Shown here: positions 43,052 through 52,053 of the stretch, piece by piece | How the letters are laid out: each line of letters starts with the position of its first letter | Position numbering within the stretch: position 1 is the stretch's first letter | From: Paremcibacter congregatus | Lineage (GTDB): Bacteria > Pseudomonadota > Alphaproteobacteria > Sphingomonadales > Emcibacteraceae | Direction: 5' to 3' | Length of the DNA: 64,000 nucleotides | Assembly (NCBI RefSeq): GCF_006385135.1 | Contig: NZ_CP041025.1 | Span: forward strand, 1,333,501 to 1,397,500 | Notes under the pieces: model-generated | The model's database searches: none | What the model was told of the DNA's origin: nothing | The model's input: only the letters and a program-made list of their open reading frames with translations | Made by a program: the position numbers and the translations under genes

Positions 43052-43113
43052 GGTTTTTTCCCGGTTTTGTCTCTGGTCAGAAAAATTTATATAGGTAATT
43101 TCACATATTTTAT

Positions 43114-43126
43114 GTTGCGGCGCAAC
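43114..43126. promoter_or_regulatory. PhaR-like palindrome between bdhA and phaZ
   Basis: GTTGCGGCGCAAC is a perfect 13-bp inverted repeat containing TGC-N3-GCA. PHB-responsive repressors of the PhaR family in alphaproteobacteria bind TGC-N3-GCA-type sites (recalled from the literature). It lies 63 bp before bdhA and 94 bp before phaZ. Confidence 0.55.
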
Positions 43127-43219
43127 TAAGCTTAGGTCTAGACTTGAATAATAATGAACAATTATCTGAAGAGAAATTGTTTATAAATTTCAATTGTAAG
43201 AGTTTTAAAGGAATTTTAT

Positions 43220-44455
43220 ATGCTGTATCACATGTACGAATTTCAGCACAGTATGTTCGCACCTGCGAGATTCGCGATTGATGCGACCCAGCAGGCGTTG
43301 AGTAATCCTTTAAACCCCTTGTCTTACATGCCCGGCGCCAAGCAGGTGGCCGCAGCCTGTGATGTGATGGAACTGGTGACCCGACGCTATGGCAAGCCGA
43401 AGTTTGGCTTGAAAGACACGCTGATTGACGGGGAACCGGTCAGCATTCGTGAAGAAGTGATCCTGGATAAGCCTTTTTGTAACCTGAAGTATTTCAAGCG
43501 GGACTTTGGGCCAGAGGTAAAAAACACCGATCCAAAACTCTTGATTGTTGCGCCGTTGTCAGGCCATTACGCCACATTGTTGCGCGGGACGGTAGAGGCC
43601 ATGCTGCCGGATCATAAAACCTATATTACCGATTGGAAAGATGCCCGGGATGTCCCGTTGTTTCAGGGGCAATTCGATCTGGATGATTATATTGATTATC
43701 TGATTGAAATGATCGAGTTCCTCGGTCCTGATACCCATGTTCTGGCCGTGTGCCAGCCATCTGTTCCCGTGATGGCGGCTGTGTCCCTGATGTCGGCGCA
43801 GGATAATCCCAATGTGCCGCGGTCAATGACCCTGATGGGGGGGCCAATTGATACCCGGGAATGCCCGACAGAGGTTAACCTGCTGAGCGGGGAACGTTCT
43901 ATCGGCTGGTTTAAGAAGAATGCGACCTATCAGGTCCCCTGGCCGAACAAAGGGTTTATGCGCGTGGTGTATCCTGGGTTTTTGCAGCTGTCGGCTTTCC
44001 TCAATATGAATATGGAAGATCATGTGGACGCTCATCGTCGCATGTTTGACCATCTGGTCGAGGGCGACGAGGAAAGCGTGGATAAACACCGTATATTTTA
44101 TGAGGAATATCTGGCGGTGATGGACTTGCCGGCGGATTATTATTTGCAGACAGTGGATATTGTTTTCCAGCAGCATTTGCTGCCCAAGGGGGAATGGATT
44201 TCACGGGGTCGGAAGATCGACCCGTCGGTGATTACAAAATGTTCCCTGATGACGGTGGAAGGCGAACTGGATGATATTTCCGGGATCGGCCAGACAAAAG
44301 CCGCGCATAAACTTTGTACCAGTTTGCCCGATAACATGAAAGTGCACTACGAACAGAAAAAAGTCGGGCATTACGGCATTTTCAACGGCAGCAAATGGCG
44401 GACAAAAATTGCGCCCCGGGTGAAGGATTTTATTCGCCAGAATGATTCCAAATAA
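43220..44455 (+). CDS. phaZ: Intracellular polyhydroxybutyrate depolymerase
   Basis: 411-residue alpha/beta-hydrolase-like depolymerase that mobilises native PHB granules to 3-hydroxybutyrate. Family sequence: MYEFQHSMFAPARFA at the N-terminus, a Cys nucleophile in the lipase-box-like VCQPS (about residue 177), then GGPIDTRECPT and the C-terminal His region GHYGIFNGSKW. It is cytoplasmic, without a signal peptide. Its neighbour bdhA uses the product. Confidence 0.94.
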   Translation: MLYHMYEFQHSMFAPARFAIDATQQALSNPLNPLSYMPGAKQVAAACDVMELVTRRYGKPKFGLKDTLIDGEPVSIREEVILDKPFCNLKYFKRDFGPEVKNTDPKLLIVAPLSGHYATLLRGTVEAMLPDHKTYITDWKDARDVPLFQGQFDLDDYIDYLIEMIEFLGPDTHVLAVCQPSVPVMAAVSLMSAQDNPNVPRSMTLMGGPIDTRECPTEVNLLSGERSIGWFKKNATYQVPWPNKGFMRVVYPGFLQLSAFLNMNMEDHVDAHRRMFDHLVEGDEESVDKHRIFYEEYLAVMDLPADYYLQTVDIVFQQHLLPKGEWISRGRKIDPSVITKCSLMTVEGELDDISGIGQTKAAHKLCTSLPDNMKVHYEQKKVGHYGIFNGSKWRTKIAPRVKDFIRQNDSK

Positions 44456-44508
44456 TTAAGATTCAAGTCATTCATTTTATGATATAAAACCACTGAACTT
44501 AATTTTTT
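44454..44508 (+). terminator. Possible terminator/attenuator after phaZ
   Basis: AATTAAG pairs with CTTAATT, followed by TTTT, enclosing a long loop with a partial extension (CAAGT / ACTGA). Energetically modest. Confidence 0.4.
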
Positions 44509-44519
44509 AGGGGTTACGC

Positions 44520-45887
44520 ATGGAAAAACTCACCTGTTTCAAGGCTTATGATATTCGTGGCCAGCTGGGAACGGAACTCAATGAAGACATCAGCTACCGT
44601 ATTGGACGGGCGTTTGGTCAGTTTCTGAAGCCGGAAAAAATTGTGGTTGGGGGAGACATGCGTCTCACATCGGACTCCCTGAAACACGCGTTAAGCGAAG
44701 GTTTGCGGGATTCCGGAGTTAACGTCATCGACATTGGCATGACCGGAACCGAGGAAATATATTTCGCCACATCTTATCTTGATGTGGATGGAGGGGTCGA
44801 GGTAACGGCCAGCCACAATCCAATGGATTATAACGGGATGAAGCTTGTGCGCGAACATTCCAAGCCGATTAGTGGCGATACCGGTTTGCGCGATATTCAA
44901 CGATTGGCGGAAGAAGATAACTTTCCCACCGTGACTGTCCGGGGCACTTACAAGAAAACGTCTACTCTTGATGCATATGTTGATCATTTGATGACCTATA
45001 TTGATGGCCGTCGGATGACACCGCTGAAGCTGGTGGTCAATGCAGGAAATGGCGCGGCGGGCCACGTGATTGATGCTTTGGAAAAGGTTTTTACGGCAAA
45101 ATCCATCCCGGTCGAGTTTATTAAAGTCCACCATACTCCGGATGGCACGTTCCCTAACGGAATTCCCAATCCGCTGTTGGTTGAAAACCGTAAGGATACG
45201 CAGCAGGCGGTTCTGGAGCATAAGGCGGATATGGGGATTGCCTGGGACGGGGATTTCGACCGCTGCTTTCTGTTTGATGAGCAGGGGGAGTTCATCGAGG
45301 GTTATTATATCGTCGGATTGCTGGCGGAAGCTTTTCTTAAAAAGAACGAAGGCGCCAGTATTATTCACGATCCGCGTTTGACGTGGAACACCATTGATCT
45401 GGTGGAGGCGGCTGGAGGGGTACCTGTTCTGTCCAAAACCGGGCATGCCTTTATCAAGGAACGTATGCGTCTTGAGGATGCGGTATATGGTGGCGAGATG
45501 AGCGCTCACCATTATTTCCGCGATTTCGCCTATTGCGACAGCGGCATGATCCCGTGGCTTCTGGTGGCGGAGATGCTGTGTGTGAAGAAAATGCCTTTGT
45601 CTGAAATGGTGGCCGAACGGATCAGGAAATTTCCTTCCTCCGGTGAGATTAACCGCAAACTCGATGACCCGAAGGCGGCGATCCAGAGAGTCCTGAAAGC
45701 TTTCGAAGCACAGGCGCTTCATATTGACCATACCGACGGCATCAGTGTGGAATATCCCGACTGGCGTTTTAATCTGCGCAGTTCAAATACGGAACCGGTG
45801 GTGCGCTTGAATGTGGAAAGCCGGGCCAATACGGCGTTGATGGAACAAAAAACTCAGGAAATACTGGCTCTTCTGGAAGGAGCCTGA
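44520..45887 (+). CDS. Phosphomannomutase/phosphoglucomutase
   Basis: 455-residue alpha-D-phosphohexomutase (ManB/CpsG type), interconverting mannose-6-P and mannose-1-P for GDP-sugars. Catalytic phosphoserine loop [16 protein letters not shown], metal loop DGDFDRCF, sugar-binding [10 protein letters not shown] and phosphate loop [12 protein letters not shown] are intact. It fits with envelope polysaccharide genes elsewhere in the window. It converges on the HD-GYP gene with a 20-bp gap. Confidence 0.93.
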   Translation: MEKLTCFKAYDIRGQLGTELNEDISYRIGRAFGQFLKPEKIVVGGDMRLTSDSLKHALSEGLRDSGVNVIDIGMTGTEEIYFATSYLDVDGGVEVTASHNPMDYNGMKLVREHSKPISGDTGLRDIQRLAEEDNFPTVTVRGTYKKTSTLDAYVDHLMTYIDGRRMTPLKLVVNAGNGAAGHVIDALEKVFTAKSIPVEFIKVHHTPDGTFPNGIPNPLLVENRKDTQQAVLEHKADMGIAWDGDFDRCFLFDEQGEFIEGYYIVGLLAEAFLKKNEGASIIHDPRLTWNTIDLVEAAGGVPVLSKTGHAFIKERMRLEDAVYGGEMSAHHYFRDFAYCDSGMIPWLLVAEMLCVKKMPLSEMVAERIRKFPSSGEINRKLDDPKAAIQRVLKAFEAQALHIDHTDGISVEYPDWRFNLRSSNTEPVVRLNVESRANTALMEQKTQEILALLEGA

Positions 45888-45907
45888 TACAGGATTTTTG
45901 GGGGAAG

Positions 45908-46972
45908 TTAAAGCACCACGGCGCGGAATGCCTTGACCAAAGGCATGTCCAGATGACCTTCCATGGTGAGCATGATGTCAATGGCGGCCTCTGATGACAT
46001 GGACGGTTTGTAGGATCGCTTGTCTGTCAGACCGGAAAATACATCGGCGATGGCGGCCATGCGGGCCAGGTCGCTCACCTGGGTGCCTTGCAGGCCATCA
46101 GGGTAACCGCTGCCGTCGAGTTTTTCATGGTGGTGTACCGCGATGTCGATAAGAACGTCATCCCAGTTGCTTTCCATCATAATGGTTCGGGAATGGCTTG
46201 GGTGTTGTTTCATAATTACCCATTCTTCGGGGGTCAGGCGCGCCGGCTTCTCTAATAATTCAAGCGGGGTCAGGGATTTGCCGATATCATGGAGGATGCC
46301 GCCAACGGATAATTGTTGCAAGTCGTGCCGCTGTACCCCGAGGTACATACCAAAGCTGACGAGATATCCACAAACCATCATACTGTGTCGGTATGTATAA
46401 TTGTGGTGCTGGCGGATGGCATTCATCCAGTCGGTAAGCCCGTCCTTGCTTGTGGCTTCAATAATCATATTGCAACTGTTTTTGATGTCATCAGGAGAGA
46501 TGATTTCTCCCCGCCGGGCATTGCCGAAGGTTTCTTCGACCACTTTCAGGCTGACTTTGAGGGCGGCTTCTTGGGTTTTGGAGAGCTTTGACCAAGCCTT
46601 TTCCACCTCGCGGCTGATCAGGTCCCCCATCACCTGTATGAAATTATTATCCGGGCAGGGGTAGGCAATATAATCAGTCGCGCCGAGAATATTGGCCTGG
46701 ACCAGAGCGTGCCGGGTGAGTTGAGGCACCAAAAACAAGATGGGAACATTGGCGCGTTCGGGCAGGGAGAGTTTTTCTTTTAAAGCTGGTATGATCTGTC
46801 GATTGCCGAGATCGACCTGTACAATGATGAGCAGGGATTTTTTAAAATCTTCTGCGGATGCATGGTCAATGTCAGTCAGGTTGACAGTGTAGTAACGTCT
46901 CACCAGATCGATGAATTTTCTACTCTGTTTCTTTTCGTCGCAAATGATCGTTACGATCTGTCCTGTAAGCAT
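45908..46972 (-). CDS. HD-GYP cyclic-di-GMP phosphodiesterase with degenerate receiver
   Basis: 354-residue protein. Residues about 1-120 form a receiver-like domain in which the acidic pair is present (ICDE) but the conserved lysine of the KPF motif is replaced by Tyr (DYIAYPCP), so signalling by phosphorylation is doubtful. Residues about 165-345 form an HD-GYP domain: metal ligands HSMMVCG, LHDIGK (His228, Asp229), HPSHS and the substrate motif HHEKLDGSGYP. The start at 46972 has GGGAG 4-8 nt upstream; an in-frame ATG at 46987 is less likely. It would hydrolyse c-di-GMP. Confidence 0.9.
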   Translation of the reverse strand: MLTGQIVTIICDEKKQSRKFIDLVRRYYTVNLTDIDHASAEDFKKSLLIIVQVDLGNRQIIPALKEKLSLPERANVPILFLVPQLTRHALVQANILGATDYIAYPCPDNNFIQVMGDLISREVEKAWSKLSKTQEAALKVSLKVVEETFGNARRGEIISPDDIKNSCNMIIEATSKDGLTDWMNAIRQHHNYTYRHSMMVCGYLVSFGMYLGVQRHDLQQLSVGGILHDIGKSLTPLELLEKPARLTPEEWVIMKQHPSHSRTIMMESNWDDVLIDIAVHHHEKLDGSGYPDGLQGTQVSDLARMAAIADVFSGLTDKRSYKPSMSSEAAIDIMLTMEGHLDMPLVKAFRAVVL

Positions 46973-47150
46973 ACTCTCCCTAACCATTTTATCGCGAATG
47001 CTAGGTCTTTAATCAGTTTATGAGACTAGACTGTAAACAGTACAGGCAGGATATTACCAATTGGTAAATAAACTACAGGCATACATTATGGGGGAGAATG
47101 AATCCTAATTGGATAGACGCGATCTGCAGTAGGACGTATGGGGACTTTTT

Positions 47151-47675
47151 CTATTCGATAAGGCGGGGCATCATCTCGGCAAAGTTGCAAGGGCGGAAAC
47201 GGATGTCCAGTTGCTCACTCAGAATATTGTCCCAACCGTCTTTGCAGGCGCCATTGGACCCGGGAAGGGCAAACATATAGGTGCCGCCGGCAACCCCGCC
47301 AGTGGCGCGGCTTTGCAAGGTGGATGTCCCAATGATTTTATAGGATATCAGGCGGAACATTTCTCCAAAACCTTCTATTTCCTTGTCATAAAGACTATGA
47401 AAGACTTCCGGGGTGATGTCACGGCCTGTCAGGCCTGTACCGCCGGTCGATATGATGACTTGCACTTCCTGATCTTGGATCCATTTTGTCAATTGGGCGG
47501 TCAGGTCGGGTTTCTCATCGCGGACTATGGCGCGATCGGCAAGTATATGACCGGCTTTTGTCAGGCGATCGACCAAAATCTGACCGGATGTATCATCCGC
47601 AAGGCTGCGGGTGTCAGAGACGGTCAGAACGGCAATTTTCAGGGGGAGAAATTCAATGGAGTTATCGAGCGGCAT
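47151..47675 (-). CDS. moaB: Molybdenum cofactor biosynthesis protein MoaB
   Basis: 174-residue molybdopterin adenylyltransferase-like protein of the MoaB/MogA family, preparing molybdopterin for metal insertion. Signatures: VLTVSDTRS, STGGTGLTGRDITPE and LPGSNGACKDGWDNIL. It overlaps the lytic transglycosylase gene by 14 bp at its start. The cofactor is needed by the BisC-like molybdoenzyme at 17092-19431. Confidence 0.94.
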   Translation of the reverse strand: MPLDNSIEFLPLKIAVLTVSDTRSLADDTSGQILVDRLTKAGHILADRAIVRDEKPDLTAQLTKWIQDQEVQVIISTGGTGLTGRDITPEVFHSLYDKEIEGFGEMFRLISYKIIGTSTLQSRATGGVAGGTYMFALPGSNGACKDGWDNILSEQLDIRFRPCNFAEMMPRLIE

Positions 47676-49584
47676 GGGCTTGGCTTTTCACTGTCGTGTT
47701 GATTTTTGATGTTTTGTTATTGGTGATGTTATCTTGCGGGGTATAGAGAGGCCACGCCCCGGTCGCAACCCGGTCCAGAGATGTGACCGATTGATTCATG
47801 CGCATGCGGTAAATCCAGAAATTACTGATGACCCGTTCAATATAATTTCGAGTTTCCCGTGCAGGTATGGTTTCAATAAACAGGAGAGGATCATCCTGGA
47901 AATTGACCTTGCGTTCCCATTTTCGCAAATTCCCGGGGCCGGCGTTATAGGCGGTCAGGGTTTTAAACAGATCGCCCTTGGCGAAATTGTCACTCATCAT
48001 ACTGTGAATATATTGTTGGCCCAGCGCCATATTGTAATAGGGATCATCCAGTTTGATGCGGCTGCCAAAGCGTAGCGACCGGTCGCGGGAAATATAGCTG
48101 GCGGTACTGGGCATTACCTGCATGATTCCCCGGGCGCCGGCATGGCTGCGGGCCCAGCTTTTGAATTCGGATTCCTGACGGATTACGGCGAACATCAGGG
48201 CCTGGTCCAGTGTGTAGCCCCCCGTAGGCTCCGTGTTCGGGATGGGATAAAGCGTACTGTCCAATGCGGTGCGGCGTTTCTGTTCTTCAATTTTACCAAT
48301 ACTGAGCTGGGTGCCGGCCAGACCGAGCTTTGTGGCCAGACCCAGCAATGCTTCATGGTTGCCGCTGCGGGATTTGCGCCAGATATTGCTGAGTTCCATA
48401 TCGGCGCGCATTATTTTCCCGGTTTGGGCCAGGGCAATGGCGCGGCGGACGCTGTTCAGGTTTTTGATCAGTTCATAATGGGCTGGTGTGAAAGCCGGTG
48501 CGGTCCAGTTGAGTTCGGGGGTTTGACCCAATTGGCGGGCGGCGATCAGGCCGTAAAAAGTCCGGTGATGCACAGCGGCCTGATGCAGAAGCTCGACAAC
48601 TTTTTCCGGTTGACGACACACCAGATAAGACCGCGCCGCCCAGAAGGCCCCGGCCGAAGATGTCCAGTCGCCGGCGATGGGGGAGTTGGCAAGCCGCTCA
48701 AAATGATAGGCAGCCTGTGCACAATCGCCGAGCCGCCAGGCCGCAAGGCCTGATGTCCAGTCGGCTTGGGATATCCTGTCCCGTCCTTCTTCGGCGGCGA
48801 TGCTGGCCAGGGCCAGGGCTTTCGCATCCTGACTGTCGAAAAAATAACCGCTGGCGATGTCGCTGAGAAGTTTATTGAAGTCAGCGTCAGACAGAAGGTT
48901 GCGTCGTTCAAAGGCCCAGAGTCTTTTTTCAGCTCTTTCCGGGCTGCCGCGTCGGAGATAGCGTTTTATACGGGTTTTAAGTCGTTGAATATCAATGCGG
49001 TCAGCTTTTTTATGCCGTGCTGCAGGCTGGTTTGCGCTGGGGTCGAGGCCATCTATGTCTGCTGTTTCAGGTTCTGATGTCGCGACTTTGGCGACCGGTC
49101 GATAGATCGGTTTGTCCGCGGGAAAGTTGAGAGCTTGAGTTGGCATGGGTTTGCGCAGGTTGCGGGCATTTTTGCCGCCTTTCCGTTTGGCTAAGTCATA
49201 AATCCTGTAAGCCCCGGGGTGGTCCGGGTATTTCAGCATCCAGTCCGCCAGTTCGCTGTAGCGTGAGGTATAGGCCGTGGGGTGCATGTAACGCTGGTAT
49301 AGAACATGTCCCATCAGAATCTTATTCTCGACCTGTTTGATTAACCGGTCGGCGCGGCGCCATTTCCCTTCTGTTTGAAAGTCAAAGATGCGTTGGTATA
49401 AAGCAACGTCGGCATCACTTAATGGTGTCAGAACGGCGGGATTAAGGTGAGGGTTAGGGGCGGTGATGGGCGCGGGCTCAAGCGCGGGTGTTGGCGTCAT
49501 TATTGTTGCGGCCCATGATGGCGTATTGGCCAACAGACAAAAGCAAGATAGTGTAGAAAATATTTTGTATTTTGAAAACAACAT
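47662..49584 (-). CDS. Soluble lytic murein transglycosylase (Slt-like)
   Basis: 640-residue periplasmic peptidoglycan lyase. Signal peptide about 1-25 (FSTLSCFCLLANTPSWA), a long alpha-superhelical domain, and a C-terminal goose-lysozyme-like SLT domain with catalytic Glu in VIRQESEFKSWARS, then GARGIMQVMPSTA and AYNAGPGNLRKW. It overlaps the uracil-DNA glycosylase stop by 1 bp. The C-terminal tail (about 595-640) is Thr/Asn/Lys-rich beyond the SLT fold. Confidence 0.92.
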   Translation of the reverse strand: MLFSKYKIFSTLSCFCLLANTPSWAATIMTPTPALEPAPITAPNPHLNPAVLTPLSDADVALYQRIFDFQTEGKWRRADRLIKQVENKILMGHVLYQRYMHPTAYTSRYSELADWMLKYPDHPGAYRIYDLAKRKGGKNARNLRKPMPTQALNFPADKPIYRPVAKVATSEPETADIDGLDPSANQPAARHKKADRIDIQRLKTRIKRYLRRGSPERAEKRLWAFERRNLLSDADFNKLLSDIASGYFFDSQDAKALALASIAAEEGRDRISQADWTSGLAAWRLGDCAQAAYHFERLANSPIAGDWTSSAGAFWAARSYLVCRQPEKVVELLHQAAVHHRTFYGLIAARQLGQTPELNWTAPAFTPAHYELIKNLNSVRRAIALAQTGKIMRADMELSNIWRKSRSGNHEALLGLATKLGLAGTQLSIGKIEEQKRRTALDSTLYPIPNTEPTGGYTLDQALMFAVIRQESEFKSWARSHAGARGIMQVMPSTASYISRDRSLRFGSRIKLDDPYYNMALGQQYIHSMMSDNFAKGDLFKTLTAYNAGPGNLRKWERKVNFQDDPLLFIETIPARETRNYIERVISNFWIYRMRMNQSVTSLDRVATGAWPLYTPQDNITNNKTSKINTTVKSQAHAAR

Positions 49585-50429
49585 TATAGGGACATTTCCT
49601 CAATTCTGGCTTTAATATCGAGAAGGTCCTTCCAGGCGTCGGCCTTGGCCTTGGGTTGCTTGATCAGGTAGCTCGGATGATAAATCGGGCAGGCCGGAAT
49701 CTTTTGTCCCGCCAGATCATACTCCGCCCATTTTCCGCGTAGACGGGTAATGCTTAAATCGCTGTTCAACAGTGTTTTTGCCGATATTCCCCCGAGCAGA
49801 ATGATAAGGTCCGGTTTCGCCAAAGCAATATGGCGTGTGACGAAGGGCCGGCAAATGGCGATTTCTTCCGCCGTCGGGGTTCTGTTGCCCGGCGGGCGCC
49901 AGGGCAGCATGTTGGTGAGATAAAGATCTGTGTCACGAGAAAGGCCTATGGCGGCAAACATTTTATCCAGCAAGGCGCCATTATCACCGACAAAGGGTTT
50001 ACCATGACGGTCATCAGCGACGCCGGGGACTTCACCAATGACCATAATTTTGCTGTTCAGGCTTCCATCACTGAATACCGTGTTGGTGGCGGTTTTTTTC
50101 AGGCTGCAGCCATCAAAGGTGGCGATGGCCTTTTCAAGTTCTGCGAGGCTTTGACAACTGTCCGCCAGATCCTGAGCCTGACGCACTGTTTGTTCGACAG
50201 TGGCCATGGCGGCGGGTTTTGCAGCAACGCCGGGAATGGGCTGTGGTGTCCCCTGCGGTGCACGGGCGGAGTTTGCACTGGCTTTGGCGGCTTCTGCGGA
50301 CAGAGCGAACCAGTCCAGGGGCGCCTCATCAATGGTTTCATCGACGCCAGCGTCCAGGTACCACTGTAAATGCGACAAGATGTCCTGTGGTGTCAGGGGC
50401 GGGGTGATGATGTCAGGGTTGTTTTCCAT
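49584..50429 (-). CDS. Uracil-DNA glycosylase, family 4
   Basis: 281-residue Fe-S uracil-DNA glycosylase. The N-terminal extension (about 1-90) precedes a catalytic domain with the glycosylase motif MVIGEVPGVADDRHGKPFVG (GEAPGxxED variant), a Cys-containing CSLKKTATNTVF block, NMLPWRPPGNR and the second motif IYHPSYLI. Family 4 enzymes hold a 4Fe-4S cluster with four Cys. It is first of the UDG-Slt-MoaB stack with overlapping stops and starts. Confidence 0.92.
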   Translation of the reverse strand: MENNPDIITPPLTPQDILSHLQWYLDAGVDETIDEAPLDWFALSAEAAKASANSARAPQGTPQPIPGVAAKPAAMATVEQTVRQAQDLADSCQSLAELEKAIATFDGCSLKKTATNTVFSDGSLNSKIMVIGEVPGVADDRHGKPFVGDNGALLDKMFAAIGLSRDTDLYLTNMLPWRPPGNRTPTAEEIAICRPFVTRHIALAKPDLIILLGGISAKTLLNSDLSITRLRGKWAEYDLAGQKIPACPIYHPSYLIKQPKAKADAWKDLLDIKARIEEMSL

Positions 50430-50771
50430 GGATGTATTGTGACTTAAAACCGTTATTATTTTGTTATCGATTCATCAAGTTTGATCGTAAAAATGATGGA
50501 TGAAAATGATACCAAGCGTCATATCAAAAAATTATATTAAGTATTATGCATTTCGGAGACGAGGATGCAATCAGGAACATCGTCGCGTAGAAATTCATCT
50601 AAATTAAGGCAGATTTTTCTATTTGGCCTGCAGGGCTTCGAAATATTTTAGAACTTGATTTACCGCAATGCGGACCATCCGGGAGCGGGTATGAAAGGAT
50701 ACAATAAATAATCGACATCATTTACGAAGGAATATATGGTGCGGGCAGCTTTAAGTGAAGGACATGAGTGA
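50430..50771. other. Upstream region of desaturase gene
   Basis: 342 bp, AT-rich, without a protein gene larger than a few codons. It contains the 11-codon leader frame at 50736-50771. No other regulatory motif is identified. Confidence 0.5.
50736..50771 (+). other. Possible 11-residue leader abutting desaturase start
   Basis: ATG GTG CGG GCA ... GAG TGA encodes MVRAALSEGHE with AAGGA 4-5 nt upstream; its stop codon is directly followed by the ATG of the desaturase (TGAATG). This arrangement would permit translational coupling. It may also be an unused upstream start. Confidence 0.35.
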
Positions 50772-51827
50772 ATGTTGAATGACATGAAGGTCAAGGCGGC
50801 GGATTTTCCTCTGAAAGAGGCGCGCGCCATGGTGAAGGATCTGATGAAGGCCAACCCGGTAATCTACTGGGTGGATTTTTTGCTGTCTGTGGCTCTGGGC
50901 GCCGGGGCTTTTGCCGTTACGGTGTGGGCTGACACGTTTTCCGTCCTTGGCATTATCGCTTATCTGGTAGCGGTCTTCGCGTTGTATCGGGCGGTGATTT
51001 TTATTCACGAGATTGTCCACTTCAAAAAAGGCAGCATGACGTCTTTTCGCTTTGCCTGGAATGTCCTCTGTGGATTCTTTGTTTTGGTGCCGGCCTTTAT
51101 GTATCAGGGCGTTCATATAGATCATCATAAACGGGATGTTTACGGCACCAAGGAGGATGGTGAATATCTGCCTTTTGGCGCGCAGGCGCCGTGGAAGAAT
51201 GTCTGGTATGTGATGACGTCGATTTTCCTGCCGGGACTGGTGGCGGTGCGTTATCTGATTCTGACGCCGCTGGGCTGGATCATTCCGCCGCTCGGGCGTT
51301 TGTTGTGGCAACGGGCTTCGTCCCTGACCATTGATATGGACTATCGCCGCCCGCCGCCGACGGAACTTGACGGGAAATACTGGCGACTGCAGGAAGTTTG
51401 CGCCACGGTGTATGGCTGGACCGCGGTAATGCTTGGCGTCTATGGCATTCTGCCTGTGAAATTCTTTGCCGTCTGGTATGCGGTGGTTTTCCTTGTATTA
51501 TTTATGAACAGTATACGTACCCTTGGCGCCCATGCGTACCGCAATCCCGGGGACCAGAAAATGTCGGTGGCGGAGCAATTTCTCGATTCTGTCGATGTGC
51601 CGGGTGGAATTCTTTCGGCGCTCTGGGCCCCGGTAGGCTTGCGCTTTCATGCGACCCATCATCTATTTCCCAACATGCCCTATCATTCATTGGGCACGGC
51701 CTATGCGCGCCTGAAAAAAGATCTGCCCAACAGCGAATTGTATCTCGAGGCGTCTCGTCCGACACTGGCGCACGCCATGGTTACCTTGTGGCGGGATGCG
51801 CGGGCCAGTCAGCAGAAGAAATCCTGA
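50772..51827 (+). CDS. Membrane fatty acid desaturase
   Basis: 351-residue di-iron membrane desaturase with three histidine boxes: HEIVH (79-83), HIDHH (115-119) and HATHH (about 293-297). Four to five membrane helices (about 38-72, 98-112, 150-175, 215-250). It would introduce a double bond in an acyl chain of a lipid. Both ATG at 50772 and 50784 are possible. Confidence 0.88.
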   Translation: MLNDMKVKAADFPLKEARAMVKDLMKANPVIYWVDFLLSVALGAGAFAVTVWADTFSVLGIIAYLVAVFALYRAVIFIHEIVHFKKGSMTSFRFAWNVLCGFFVLVPAFMYQGVHIDHHKRDVYGTKEDGEYLPFGAQAPWKNVWYVMTSIFLPGLVAVRYLILTPLGWIIPPLGRLLWQRASSLTIDMDYRRPPPTELDGKYWRLQEVCATVYGWTAVMLGVYGILPVKFFAVWYAVVFLVLFMNSIRTLGAHAYRNPGDQKMSVAEQFLDSVDVPGGILSALWAPVGLRFHATHHLFPNMPYHSLGTAYARLKKDLPNSELYLEASRPTLAHAMVTLWRDARASQQKKS

Positions 51828-52053
51828 TCCGGCGTCTGTGAAGGGTGAAGGCTTTCGAGTTGAAGTTAAAACGACCGTTTGATTTTTTCGAAATGTCAGG
51901 GTATAAGATGCTCTGATGGGACGTCAGTTCACTTTTTCCTTTACCCGTCGGTAACCTTTGAGTTACCTTCTGGGCAAATGTGGAATGAATGCAAATCAAA
52001 CGCTTATTTCTGCCCCGGGTGGGGCGGAAGGTATGACATCGGGAGAAAGTACT

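Noticed and set aside
47098-47280. 60-codon plus-strand frame preceded by a G-rich stretch
   Set aside because: Mostly antisense to the 3' end of moaB, whose protein is well conserved.
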